In this document: piece after piece, positions 22,548 through 35,246 of the stretch | How the letters are laid out: every line of letters begins with the position of its first letter | How positions within the stretch are numbered: the first letter of the stretch is position 1 | Origin: Cryptomeria japonica | Taxonomy: Eukaryota; Streptophyta; Pinopsida; Cupressales; Cupressaceae | Reading direction: 5' to 3' | DNA: 64,000 nt | Assembly (NCBI RefSeq): GCF_030272615.1 | Contig: NC_081405.1 | Span: forward strand, 571,203,095 to 571,267,094 | Translations under genes and position numbers: made by a program | Notes under the pieces: model-generated | What the model saw: only the letters and a program-made list of their open reading frames with translations | Told to the model about the DNA's origin: nothing | Databases searched by the model: none

Positions 22548-22918
22548 GACAGATACCTTAGGGGTAGACAAGATTCATGAAGATGCTGCATATACCTTGA
22601 GAAGAGGTTCTGGAAAATGTTCCAGATATTAGAGAGGATTATCCGGCATGAATATGTTCTGAGTGAGATCTGGTATCTTTCACCAACAGTCATTTATGTT
22701 AATGGAATATTAGAGTTTTTCTCGAAGATTAAAAGGTCAAATACACTTCATTGTTAATCACCCTACATTCAAAGTGATTTCAAAGTGATTCAGAGTGACT
22801 AAGTGTGATCAAAGGCTATCAGAGGCAATCAAATTTCTTCTTGAGCGATCACACTGGCATCTGGAAGAAATTGTTGGAGGTTTCACTAAGAGTGACCAAT
22901 AGGTATTTATCTTGAAAC

Positions 22919-25491
22919 ATGAAATTGAGATCATCTTCTATTCTTGATTTTATTGCAAACCCAACTTTCATAGAGGTCAAGGACCGCCCCAGGCCAATTG
23001 TCAAATGGTATCCATAGGTGGCTACCTGGAAGATTCAGTTGGAGCATTTTCTCGCGTTCCGAAGGGAGTTGTGTATGTAGATGATGTTAGGGCATATATT
23101 CACTATCATATCAAGAACTTGGGAACTTCAAAAATTAAGGGCATGTATATGAGTGAGCTAATGGGAGAATCTAGAAAGATCAAACATATTGAGGAACTAG
23201 GGTTTACAGAAATTCTAGATATTCTGGAGTTTGAGGATCAGATAATCAGATATGTATTGAGAAGAGTACATGGGGGATTTATATGGCTGAATAGACCTTA
23301 CAAAATCACCAAGGAAGCCATCCGGGTAATCACTGGTTTGCCATCGGTTGGGCAACATCCAAACAAGAAGGTTTCAAATGATTTCATGAGGAAGATCACC
23401 GATGCTACATCTGACAAAAGATCCATGAAAGTGAGCACTATCACCAACACAGACATCAAATTTGGTAGAATGATTATCAAGTATAAGGTAACTTAGTCAA
23501 ACTGACTGAATTTTGTTTCTAGTTCATGCATTTTGGCTACTTACAAAATGATGAGAGATAATGTAAAATTAGATCTATGTGGTTGGATTCTTGATGAGTC
23601 ATTGGTAAATCTAGGAAAAATCAAGGGTGAAAAGAAGGATACTTTCTGGTATGGGAACTTGTTAGTTTACCTAATGTTATATTTTCTGAATGAAACACCC
23701 AATTCTAGTAAGAGACAATGGGGTTTTGACATCCTGATAGGAAAACAGTTGAAACAGTCAATTGCTGCATTAGGAAGCCAGAGAGATGATAAGGTATGGG
23801 GGTATTTTAAGGCATTTCAAAAATCTATGAGGTCTAGGGTAAGGGTACATGAGCATATTATAGAAAAATATTCTACCGACATATGCTTCATGGTAAAGAA
23901 GGATGAGACTCTCATGGAAGCAGTTAAGCCCCGAATGATTTGGATTGAAGAAATGGGCTATGAGATGGATGCACAGATTCTTATTGCCTAACATTTAACA
24001 TGTTATATAACTCAGCCGGTATTTGAGTTGTATAACATGTTAGATGCTAGAAGATTATCAGCTATGCAAGAGGATAAACAAATTAAAATTCAAGAACTAT
24101 TATCTATATGTGTTACTATTGCTCTTGATGAAATGGAAAAGACACTTGAGGTGGCAAACATAAAAGTTTTCAATAGCAAACATAGGATAACCAGTCTGAT
24201 GCTAGGAAGAGTAAATGAAATAATAAAGGAGACCCAAATAGCACAGGTTAAATTATTTGGAGAAAACAAAGGATTCTTTACTTCACTGGAAACCAAGACA
24301 AACACTGCAGATACCCTGGTTGAAGGAAGGGGAAAGGGGATTATGGGTACTTCACCCTCGGTTTTGAAAAGTATCAAGATAGTGGAAATTGAGCCCCCTA
24401 TGAATACATATGTACAGACAAATACTAAGCTACTGGTTAATACAGAGAATGATCAAGCTAACATTGTATAGGATACTAATATTGAGGACAATTTTCCTCT
24501 GAATACAAATGTACAAGTTGAGGTTACTGTTCCTACAAAGAAACCGACAATTGTATAGACTACACCAAGTGGCAAAGCCACTGGTGCAAGTGAGGAGGTG
24601 ATAAAGGATAAAACTTCAGAGGAGAAAACAGGGGAATCCGATAGGGTACCGGTTGATGGTCCATCATTATTGTCAATTGACACTTCTTAAGTGGAACAGA
24701 AAAACATCACAGAGATGAGTCCCACTAAAGTGATGATGATGGCTACACAAAAACTGATGAAGGAGGGATCCACAGATAAAGGGATTATAGATCAATCAAT
24801 CACTGTTCTACACATATTGGTCCCAGAGTGTAAGATTCAAAATGAAGTGAGCCCATCCGAAAATCTTAAGGTAATCACTAAGCATATATCAAAATACTTT
24901 CAATCCTTACAACAAATATCAAACCGACAAGAACTAGAAAGGTTTACTCAAGCTAAGAGAGCCTCTTTTGATTAGGTAATTGAAATAGAGAAGAAAAAGA
25001 TTGAGGAGAAGCTAATCCTAATAGAAACTTCTTTGAAACAATATACAAATATATATAGGGTATGTTGTAATACTGAAATACTTATAGCAAATGTAGATAA
25101 AAAGATAAAGGAGATTCAAGAGAAAATTGCAAGTATTGCTAACTCTTTTGATGGATTGATTTCATTGACTACATCAATTGATGGTCAAATTTTGATTTTG
25201 GAGAATCAAATTTCTTCCCTTGAGATGGAAAGAGATAAAATAATTAGAAGAGCCAGAAGTCTGAGAGGCTTGGTGAGTCCTCGGTTGGATTTAATCTATG
25301 TACACAAGAAAGAATGCATATATATGGTGGGAAAGCCCACACCGATAGAGGTAAATGAGAAAGAATCTTTTGCACATTTATTGAGTGGACTTGTATCTAT
25401 TTCCAACACATTCAAAACCAGCTAGGATACTTATGTGGAGTTACTAGAGAAGGCTTATCCGAAAATTTTGAAGTTGGTCAAGCTCCGATAA
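22919..25491 (+). pseudogene. E1 ORF2: large protein of unknown function (decayed)
   Basis: The frame starts at ATG 22919 and ends at TAA 25489-25491, with several stops and an early frameshift near 23000. Alignment with E2 ORF2 shows an N-terminal globular part (FSRVPKGVVYVDDV, IHYHIKNLGTS, NRPYKITKEAIRVITGLPSVG), a second block (LDLCGWILDE, GNLLVYLMLYFLNE), a charged middle and a C-terminal helical part (FTQAKRASFD, LRGLVSPRLD, KPTPIEVNEKESFAHLLSG). No polymerase, nuclease or protease motif is visible. The RPYKIT...ITGLP stretch resembles segments of plant retroelement-borne PMD/transposon-like ORFs, so it may be a very divergent relative; I am not sure. About 660 bp present in E2 is missing at 23990-24024. 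Confidence 0.75.
23997..24041. repeat. 18-bp inverted repeat at an internal deletion of E1 ORF2
   Basis: AACATGTTATATAACTCA (23997-24014) and TGAGTTGTATAACATGTT (24024-24041) pair at 17 of 18 positions around a 9-nt loop. The right arm matches the corresponding E2 sequence (near 58538-58560); the left arm has no E2 counterpart. The site is where E1 lacks about 660 bp. Confidence 0.9.
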
Positions 25492-25744
25492 GACATTTTT
25501 GGGGATATTCATTGTACAGTTCTTATTCTTTGACATTTTTTGGGGGGCATTGATGTCAAAGGGGGAGTAGTATAGATGTGAAAAAGAATAAAAATAGTTG
25601 CATACATTAGGGGGAGTTATGGAGTTTTGGATATATGGAGTATTTTGCATATTCAGCTCAGGGGGAGCAGGGAAGGATGAAATTGGCAGATGAAACCTTG
25701 ACCATTTTCACATGAGTGTTGCCATCAATGCCAAAGGGGGATAT

Positions 25745-26695
25745 TGTTGGCAATTGAGACTCTATTGGTTGGTTTCACTATGTTGTCATTGATGGCAACA
25801 TGATTTTGTGTTCCAGCTTCATGTTTTGATTCTATGGTGTACCGACAGGCACTTCATAGATTCTACACTAGCACTGGCACTGGCAAGACAAAAGGATTTC
25901 TTTGGTCGCCGATAATGCAGACCGACATGGTTTAGTAAAGGTTATCAGTACTGGAGGTCGAAACATATTGGATCTGGCACTGGCAAATTGATTGTAATGT
26001 TTATGCATTTACGTTATCTGGCTGACATGTAATTTGATATTGTATATATCTTTGTAAGCCGACATAAGGCATGAAAATTTGTATAGGGTATATAGGACAG
26101 TTTGATAGATCATTTTGATATAGATAGATAGAGATAATAGACATGGTGATGGATATGTGAATGTAATATGATGCAAAATATACCAGAGAGATCATGTATG
26201 TGAGGAAATTATTGTAAGGGTTATTCTGGTAAAGGGTTTAGGGTTTCAAACTGGAATAGTCAGAGCTTAAACCGAAACTGTATTCTGGTATAGAAGATGC
26301 TATCTTAGTAGTTCACACTTCTCTGAATTGTAGTCTAGAATTTTATGTAATCAGTGAGGCTCCTATTGTGTTTGAGCAGTGTGCTCTAGGATGTAAGCCT
26401 TCCTGCAAGTTCATGTCCCTCATATTTTGTAATATCTCTTCATATGGCCAGTGGATTGATATTGTGGGTCACAAATCTCATCGTGGTTTTTCCTCTTTGA
26501 GGTTTTCCACGTATAAATTTGTGTGTTATGATTCTCATTTATATGATTGGCTTATTAGTTGCTTTACTTCTTTCAATTCTATTTATACCGGTATACTGGT
26601 TGGTGTATGCATGTTTTAATAAGGCTAAAATTGACTATTTCGATATAACATTGATTCACCGTCCCCCCCCCTCTCAGTGTTATTTGTTTCCAATA
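25745..26695 (+). repeat. 3' LTR of E1
   Basis: It starts TGTTGGCAATTGAG after AAAGGGGGATAT. It ends CCAATA, where the inner LTR ends CCAACA, and GTTTC follows. Confidence 0.87.
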
Positions 26696-29600
26696 GTTTC
26701 TCTTTGTTTGGCACACATATTTTCTCATCATAGAATCCCCCATTTTTCTCTAGGTTATTCACCCAAAGAGGCAAATAACATGCCTAGGACTAATCACAGA
26801 ACAGAGACTACAAGAGAGTGAGATTCTTTAACACTACACAAAATTTTGATTTTCTCATGATGTTGTATAAATTAAGAAAGAATGAAGGTCCCTCATGGAT
26901 TCAAGAGTTTTTGACAACAGAGTTGTTGATCACTGATGCGGTTCAAGAGGCTTGTTGAATAAAATGGAGAACAACTTAATGGCGATTGTAGAAATTGTAG
27001 GTTCAAAGCCTAAGGTTATCGAAGATTAGTCTCCTAACTAGGTAGTAGCTCTTCATTGGCCAGAAAAAGAAAGGAATTCTAATAGACTTATCAATGAAAT
27101 AGGTCTATCTTTGTCTTGAACAAGGGTCTGAGCTTTGGTGTATTCTTTCTCTGATTAAGAACAGAGTATGAGTTACCTGGTCAGAAGATTTTAGATTTTA
27201 GGCTTTAGTAATTGTTATAAGTTATCTTTGGACATTTTACCTCTCTGTTGATTTAAAAATATGATGTAAACTTTTCTTAATATTAATATAAATTATTCTT
27301 GGCTTAGGCATGTTACTGATCCTATATATATATATGATTAAGAAAAAAATTATTCATCTACTATCATAGTTCAACAAATTTTCACTTCAATGACCTTTGT
27401 AGTACTAGATGGACATCATTAAATAATTTTATTATATACTTTATAAGAAATAGATTATTAAAAAATATAATTATGGATATATTTATAACTCATTGTCTAA
27501 TATGGTTTTGACATTTAGATTTAATGGTTATCAACATAACTAAACCTATATTTTAAACTTTTGAACAAAATATTTTGAAATGAAACCCTAGGTTTAACAC
27601 AGCAAAAATAATTCCAAAGAAAGAACAAACCAAATATTAACTATGATAGAAAATGTTATCCTAGATTCATTTTAATCATTCAATAATAATGATTTTTAAA
27701 TAACAAAGTTAATGTTTGTAAATTTTGAAATAAACATAATCAACCTTGAATGTGCTTTAATTCTTCCAAATTTCTACCAACTCCAAGGATGAAAATAATA
27801 GACTCCACTAGACTTCAACACAACTTGAAATCAATGAATCTTAGCAACAAACTCAACTATAACATATTGAAAATAAAACTGGTGATTTTTTCAAATATCA
27901 AAGTTATTAAATCTTCGTAAATGGGTTCGAAAATAATGCAAATGGAAAGAAAGAATGATTTTTAAAAATGTTGGTTTCACACAAAAAAATGAATTGCTAA
28001 AAATTAGTGGGTAGGTGAGAAAATAGAATATGGATAGTAGAGAAAGTAGTGGCATGTGAAAATAAAAATAAAAGAAGTCTCCAAAATCACAATAAAATTG
28101 GCATCCTAAATTTTATTTTATTTTCAAAAAGTTAATTGAGACATCCAACAAAGTTGGAGGTTAAAGATGGAAGATGAAGGATGAAATATTGTGCAAACCT
28201 CACCAAATGTGGCTATGTAGAACAATTCAAACACTAAAAGATTTAAAAATAATGAACATGAAGAATATGGAACAAATTTTTATAAATATGTAATTTTAAA
28301 ATAATTTACTACAATTCTATAATCAAAATAAGACCTAATAAACTTATATCTAACCTAAAATAAGACCTAATAAACTTATATCTAACCTACAAAAGCTCTT
28401 TTTAATGCTTTTCAATGTTTCATGTTAATTTCTTGAAATTCAAAAAACTCATTTATGACCCTTGAAACCTAACTTAGCCCTAGAAGAACATAATAGTATC
28501 ATTCAATTCGATCAAGTCATAATAATGAAAAAAATACAAAATAGTAAAAATAATTAATAACGGATCCAAATTTTTTTATTGATAAAATGGATTATGCACA
28601 TCTAAGGAACAACATGTGAAAACTATATTAGAATATTGGAACTCATTATTTATAATAAGAAAATGTATTCTTCATATAATATCTAGTTTAATATCATCAT
28701 TGCATGGGAAGATATGCACAACAATACAATTCAAATGGTAAAATAAATCTATCCAATGATTCAAACCCAACTTAGGTAGTTTAAAATATATGTTAATTAG
28801 AAGAAAGATAAAATTATTTGAAGTCAGCAAAAGTGAGTAAGATATTCAATAAAAATAGAAAACCAAATTTACTGACGTGTAGCTTCTTATGGTTGTCCTT
28901 CAACATTGTGTTGGGCTTGGGTGTTATCCTAAAGGTTTGGCAATTTACATGGATAGTTTGTACATTTGAATCTTGACTAGGGATGTATTATGTTATATAA
29001 GAATTGAATATCATCTAGTTGTAAGTAGGTCATTGATTGAAACTAAATTAACTTTTGGCATTAGATAACCTTTTTTTAAGTTTGTCATTTTTATATGGGA
29101 AGATTTTTTAAGATAGGCTATAGATTGTTATCGGTTATAGATTGTTATCCCATTAATTCTCATATGGAGAAGAAAGAAATTGTATTATTTCTAATGGCAA
29201 ATTTTAGAAGTTGAGGATATTATAAAAAGGTTTAAGATGGTAATATTGAATTTTTTAAATTTCAGAAAGAGTTTCTAAGTGGAGTGTAAATTATTTAATG
29301 TGGAGTGGACATATAATGAAAGGTTGAATATTGCGTCAAATCCTAGCTTAGAAATAAAATTTCAATTTCAAGAAACAATTTTAATATTTTTAATGTAAAA
29401 TACATAATTATATATTATAAACAATTCTTATATTTTTTATATAAGATATATAATCATACCTAATATTTAAAGTACAATAGTTATCACAATAAAAATAGTT
29501 TTTAAGCGATGCATGCTCTCAATCTTAATTCAAATCAATAAAGTTTAAGCCAAATACTAAGATAGTGAAGCATCTAAACGTATAGAATCATATTGAATAA

Positions 29601-29781
29601 TCCTAAGAGGATGAAGCATTTGCGACGTGTACAATCATATTGAATAATTATTCATTATTCATTCAAATCAATAAAGTCTAAGACAAATCCTTAGAGGATA
29701 TAGCATCTGTGACATGTAGAATCATATTGAATAACAACTTTTTTCATACAAACTGTGGTCTCAATCTTGTGGTTGTGATCC
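26696..29781. other. AT-rich spacer, no gene; possible LINE 3' end at left
   Basis: The first ~600 bp end in a TTTTCTTAATATTAATATAA-like run near 27270, as plant LINE tails often do, but no endonuclease or reverse transcriptase is visible, so this is weak. From 27300 to 29680 I find only AT-rich sequence and a 34-bp duplication near 28325-28390 (AAAATAAGACCTAATAAAC twice). Confidence 0.4.
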
Positions 29782-30255
29782 TCACTCATTTTCCAAAGAG
29801 AATTGTATTGTACAGAGGAGACAAGTATTGTGGCTCTCAAGCCATGGTTGAATACAATCAGAATGGAACAATTGTCGGATTCTACAAGGAATTTCACAAA
29901 CCTCTTCTCCCATTACAAAATCATCCCTGCAAACTCCGCAAAAAAGTTCATCGTCAACATGAAAAGCCAAAATTATTACAGTGGGTAGTGCCTTTACTAT
30001 TTCTTTTGACTTTCTCTCGTTCTCTATTATCTTCATAATCCTTTCCAGAATGCAATTGAATGTACGAAAGGCCTCACGTACCCACAAAATTTGGTCAGGG
30101 AAATCATCCTCGTGAAGTTCAATACAATGAAATTCAAAAAGTAAAGACCTGTGACGGAGGATAAGTTGTTGGTTATTTGTTAATGCTTGTGGCGACCCTT
30201 CAAAACAAGCTGTAAGAATTAATTCAAATTCAAGAGAGTTTATGGACAGGTTTGT
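29782..30255 (-). pseudogene. RING-H2 finger (E3 ubiquitin ligase-like) relic
   Basis: The minus strand is open from about 30255 to the stop at 29782. The C-terminal part reads KEIVKALPTVIIL, then CGVCRDDFVMGEE, PCRIRQLFHSDCI, PWLESHNTCLLC. This is the plant RING-H2 pattern (ALPT lead-in, C-x2-C, FHSDC, PWL, C-x2-C) of RING1/BB-like E3 ligases, which bind E2 enzymes through two zinc ions. The usual C-x-H-x2-H stretch is CRIRQLFH here: two residues are inserted and the fourth ligand His is missing, so one zinc site is probably broken. The N-terminal ~100 codons (FEFHCIELHEDDF) are unfamiliar. A start codon is not clear. Probably a host-gene relic or pseudogene. Confidence 0.75.
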
Positions 30256-30565
30256 TTAAGTTTTTTATAAGGATAAACATGTTTTGAAGGGGCTTCGAAA
30301 CCCTTTACAATCAGAGAGATGCCACCAAAAAATGGAAAAAACTACTAGTAGCGAACCACAGGTTTTTAAAAGGACCTGAAACCTTATGGACTTATGGGCA
30401 TCCAACTCCTAAAACCCAAAAGTTGCACAAAGCATAAACAAGAAAACTAGGCAGCCACAACCAACTAGATGCCAGCTTATTATCAAAAGATAAACTATTA
30501 CAAAACATGCTAGTAAAAACATAAGATCTAAGTCAACAAACAATAGACCTCAAGAAAAATAGAGG
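30256..30565. other. Spacer, nothing recognised
   Basis: The region has stops in all frames and no strong repeat. Confidence 0.5.
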
Positions 30566-31430
30566 ATGAGGTATTTTCAAGCACCCTCAGCCAATAAGAA
30601 GGGTTTTCCTAGGCTCCCTCAACTTGTAACAACATCACCAGGCCACAACAAGCCAAACCTGGACCTAACCAAAAACAACAACTGACCAAACTGGGCCCTT
30701 GAAAACTGCTAGCATCCAGTCTGTCCTTGACAAAAACAATAAACATGGGATTTTTCAAGGCTCCCTCAACCATAACAGTGCGTTTTACACGGCTCCCACA
30801 ACCAAAAGTAGGGTTTTTTCAAGATCTCTCAACCATGAGCATGGGCTTTACAAGGCCCCCACAACCTAAGACAGTGGGTTTTTAAAAGGCTTCCCTAGCC
30901 TTTATCTTGAGACTGAACAGAGATAAGCACGTGAAACCCTCCAAAATCCCCACCTCAATTGGGGATAAAGTAGGAGAAAAAAATTGAAGACCATCCTCTG
31001 CTCTCCAATAGGAAAAAAATAGGGCACCAACAACCCCCTGCTAGTACGTCCCAACATCAACAATAACACCCAACTCTACCTCAATAGGAGAAGGGTTTAC
31101 TCTAGTAGCATCCCCAACCAAAATCACCATCATGGAAGGCATAACCTTCAAAACCATAATAACGGGGATAGGCATAGCTCCCAAAACCATAGCCATGAGA
31201 CTGAGCTTCATCTTACCAAACATGACCTCCACCTCAATAGGAGATGCACGGAAAAAATCAGCACAAAAGCTAGCATCAACTCCCTTAAAATCAAAAGATA
31301 GAGCTTCATTGAACCCTCAACAGCAAACCGAGGCAAATCTGATAGCATCTAGCTCCACCTCAAAAAGAGAAGGGCCAACCCCAGCCACAACCATCTCCCC
31401 GCAATAGAAAAAAGGTCCACCTCCATAGGA
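30566..31430. repeat. Two degenerate short-repeat clusters
   Basis: From 30566 to 30900 a unit like GGTTTTTCAAGGCTCCCTCAACCATAA recurs about seven times (near 30570, 30605, 30745, 30780, 30812, 30845, 30875), spaced 30-40 bp in its second half. From 30950 to 31430 a second motif, CTCCACCTCAATAGGAGAAGG, recurs near 30950, 31076, 31228, 31350 and 31408. Both are imperfect. They may be parts of one decayed element. Confidence 0.6.
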
Positions 31431-32340
31431 AAGAGTAGAGAGGCCAAAAAATGCATAACATGAAGCAGAAAAATCACAGCCAAGGAAGCAAGTTGAGAGG
31501 GGATAATAAAACCGTCAACACAGGGAAGGATGGATCCAAGAGATATAACTAGTAGAAAAAAGACCCCCTCCACCAAAGACTCCTAAAAAATAGAGGGCAC
31601 CAAAAAACAACAAAAAACACACCCCCAAACATCACCAGGAAAAAACAAGAGGGGCTCCTAGCAAGAAGATTCCAAGAGGAAAGGAAGGAACCGCCAGAGG
31701 CACACCACCAAGTCGATCCCCAAGACGGTGAAATAGTAGAAGAGCCAAAGAGTTCTCTTCCATCCGAGACAAATAAGGGAATGCCTCACGCCAAAGCACC
31801 ACCAGCTCATCCCACTACACCATTCAAAACGCCCACCAAGCATCTCCAAACATGATCTCCAACCACTGCAGAAGCCGCTCACAACGTACAGACATGATCC
31901 CAGGGAAAAACTAAATAGACTCAAACAACCGCAAAAGGCAATATCAACACGCAGGGGTGTGGGCATCCCCAAACCAGATCTCCAGCCACCACAATAACCG
32001 CTCACAATGCAGAGACCAGCAACCAAACACGAGCCCAGGGCAAAACCAAGCCCGCACATACATTCGTAGGAGGTAAGAACAACACACGGGGGAAAGAAAT
32101 GAACACACACCAAGATGCCCACTCCCCCACCATCTGCATCGGCATCCTCATCGCCATCTTCTAGGTCTTCAACCGACAAAACCCTAGCTTTCCATCCACT
32201 ACTTACTCACTGGTTCCCGCTCATCGCTCTAAAACATTACCGATTTGTTTATGTTGATCCTTCTTTCCTTAATAATACTATCTGCCAATTTTGGTGATTA
32301 AGTATAAAATATTTTTTATGCGGACTCTATTGTGACCATC
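31431..32340. other. Unclassified tract with a Cys/Gly/Trp-rich minus frame
   Basis: The minus frame 32179-31658 (173 codons) starts with an acidic stretch and holds an imperfect internal duplication (LGSCL...SGYCGGWRSGLGM and LGSCLYVVSGFCSGWRSCLEM). The leader AAAGCTAGGGTTTTGTCGG upstream resembles a transcript start of a plant LINE or gene, but no domain supports coding. I treat it as unclassified. Confidence 0.3.
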
Positions 32341-34321
32341 ATACGATTAATTGTATAACTAGGGGAGTAGACTATTTGTGTCACTAACCAATTAAGAGTC
32401 AAAATGTCAACTCAATTGAGATCATATATTAGGTATTAAGAACTGAGGTCTTAGGTTCATCTTAAACCAATTAAAAAATAAAAAGGATAATTATTAAATG
32501 TCAAAATAAAGTGATACACATGATAAATAGAGTTTGATAGTGGCATATTTGTAGAGCCCAAAATTCTTGAGTTCAAAGTACAAGTCATTATCTGTATCCT
32601 ATCGCATCTACCTGAGATTTTGACTTTAATGATTAAAATTTTGCGGCTTGGTGATTGTCATGCACAACCATTTTGTAGAAAGGTTTTGGGGACAACTTTT
32701 AGTAGATTCATCCAGTTTTGTGGTCCTTGGGAGACTTTTGATGTTTTTAATGCATTTGTGATTGCAAGCAGCCTAAAATGGTCCCAAAAAAGGTTTTCAA
32801 TTTGGCAATTTTGAGGGTGGCCTAGATGATGTTTTGGTTGCAAAAGTCTATGGTTTACATTTCATTTCATTTGGAGGTGATTTGATATAAAAACAAAAAA
32901 AAGTTTAGCCAAGCCCTTGGAGGGACTTGACATGCATAAGCGGTTGTCATAGTTTGATCTTTCAAGTTGCAAATTTTGAGTAATTAGCTTCAATGTGACT
33001 TTTGTGTTCTTCTATAAAGATGTCTGAGCATCTAATTTTCTTACCATGATATTGATGTCGATATTAGAAATAATCAAAAATCAAATGTTGGCCAATTTTT
33101 ATTTGTTTTTAAATTTATGTCATTTAAATTATCTTTATAATGTGGTTTGATCTTAATTGGCAAGAGAAATGAGTTGATGGAAAAAATCAAGTGGTTAGAT
33201 GTATTACTCTGGGCAAGTGAAATGTTAACTAAGAATGAGAATGGTGTTTGTTCTAAAATTTCCTTGTATTCATGTTCTTGGCACGTGATAGAATTTCACA
33301 TTTCTACAACAACATGATGAAAATGTTTCTATGAAATTGGTAAAATGAGATATCATTTCCTTTTACATATTTAACAAACTAATAATGGTTTTACTCTTGG
33401 CATTGTGGGCCTTATGTGCTATGGTAAAAATTTTGCTGTAATAATTCATTTTCTCCCATGTGAGTTACTTTTCCAATGTTGAAATTTTATTATGAAAGAA
33501 TATATATTAACTACCAGTCATAAGTATAAAGTTATAAGGTATATTTAATACTACTCTCCTCCTTTCATTTTGCTATTTTTCCACTTTCCTAGTGCCTTTT
33601 TCACCTGCACTGTCTCCATATATTGACGAAATAAAACAAATTGAAAACATTGAGAATATTAGCACAAATTATAAAATTGTATATTGATATTTTTGTTACT
33701 GTACAATCACAAAAACATTGCTTGAATTTATAGACTTGCATGGATAGGAAGAAAAAAAAATTGGAAACTACTAGAAGTTCCCATGTGCTAGAAAGTTCTT
33801 ATCTAAATATTCTAATTATAATGTTTTCCAACACTTTCCAAGATTTACATTATCACTTAATTGGATAATCTTTATCACTTTTTTAAGATAAATATTACAA
33901 ACCCAAGATAAACATTATCTCCAACACTATAACTAGTTTTGTGCTAAGTTCTCTATTCCTATGCAATGGAATCTAAAATGCACTAAGGAAAGGTCTTATT
34001 TGTATGTGTTAGCATATTCTTTCCTATCTTTCAATGCATTTTAATTGTACGGACTCCAAGAAAATCAATATGTGAAATGGTTTACATTAGCACTTGGGTG
34101 GTATGCATTTGTTTTGCTTCAGAAAGGATTTTATTAGTTATTAATAGATGAAGTCGAGAATCTTGAGAAGTGGGTTAATACTACAAACTTTTATGTTATG
34201 ATATAGAATACAATTTAAATGAATATAGAGTTGTCCTAGATGATTTTGGATTTTACTATATTAAATGGATAATTGTTTTCATTAAACCTTTGGCATCAGT
34301 TTTATTTCCGGATGTTGGTAG
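32341..34321. other. AT-rich spacer, no gene seen
   Basis: I see only short frames and no repeats, RNA genes or LTR boundaries. Confidence 0.5.
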
Positions 34322-35246
34322 TGTTGGAAATTTGAGGTGTATTCTCATTGATGTCAAACTTGTCTATTGTTTCTTTGATGACAGTCTGTGTTGTTCATAA
34401 TTGTGTGTTGAGATAACAAAAGTGAAGAGGAAATCGGAGTTATTCAGTTGTGTGGATGTAGTATATGATTTGGAGTGAGTGTTCAAATGTTGTTATGTAG
34501 ACTGGTAGTGATGTTAAGTGAGTGTCAAATGTTTTTGAAATGCTGCAATAGTGGAAGTTATAATATGCAGAATAGAGTATTTAATGTCCTTATAAAAAAA
34601 TGATCCATATTCTTTGTATTCTTGATGATGATGGCTTCCCATTCTATATATAATATCTAAATTTTGTGGATGTTGCACTATCATGTTTTTAGGTCCTCAA
34701 TTTCTCTAATGATGAAGTTAGTTGTGGAAATTTGCTAATAGTGAGGTTGTCTATTAGGACTTGTCTGAAGAATAGTCTACATTGTTGCACTGTATTGGTT
34801 CAAATGTTGTGGCTTGGAGGACATGTTCATATGGTTCGTGCAATGTTCTAGTTCAAATTTCTAGTGTTAATTTGATGGCAAGTGAAGATATTTTGTTCTA
34901 TGTTTAGCATTGTATGTTGTGTTCTCTGGTCAACTCAGTTGATTTATCTTATTTGGATCATACTCTTTTGGTTCAGATATGCATTAGAGGTTTGAGTTAG
35001 AATTTTGATATGGGTCTTACTGTGGCATGTGTAGATCTACATTGTATACTTTGTATTGGGTGATGTTTTGGGGCCAACTAGTTAGCATGCTTCAATGTAT
35101 TTTTACACATTATGTTGGACGAGAAATTTGAAGGATGTGCTAGTGTGTGCAATTCATTGGAATCAACTTAGAAATATTTATTTGGGCCCCCTCTATCTAT
35201 TTGACTGGATCACATTATGTATAAATGTTTGTGGTCGCTGACTTTA

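Larger units (their letters stand above)
20449..26695 (+). mobile_element. E1: non-autonomous LTR element with gag-like ORF1 and novel ORF2
   Basis: LTRs (20449-21356, 25745-26695) start with variants of TGTTGGCAATTGA and end with variants of CCAACA. A Met-type primer site (TGGTATCAGATCC, 21359-21371) follows the left LTR and a CCAAAGGGGG purine tract (25731-25740) precedes the right one. Flanks CTTTC and GTTTC match at 4 of 5 bases. The interior carries ORF1 (21425-22547) and ORF2 (22919-25491), but I find no protease, integrase, reverse transcriptase or RNase H motif. E2 (54334-61098) has the same plan. E1 lies 9 bp beyond the target duplication of the copia element. Confidence 0.88.

Noticed and set aside
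23487-23521. A 35-nt GT...AG interval in E1 ORF2, with an equal-length one in E2 (57366-57400), looks like a mini-intron.
   Set aside because: In E2 the interval is open and in frame with both sides, and removing 35 nt would break the frame. It is coding sequence, with two stops acquired in E1.
29709-30038. A 109-codon plus-strand frame.
   Set aside because: It is antisense to the RING-H2 relic, whose Cys/His pattern decides the strand.
31658-32179. A 173-codon minus-strand ORF.
   Set aside because: Cys/Gly/Trp-rich, low complexity, with an internal duplication and no domain; kept only as an unclassified tract.
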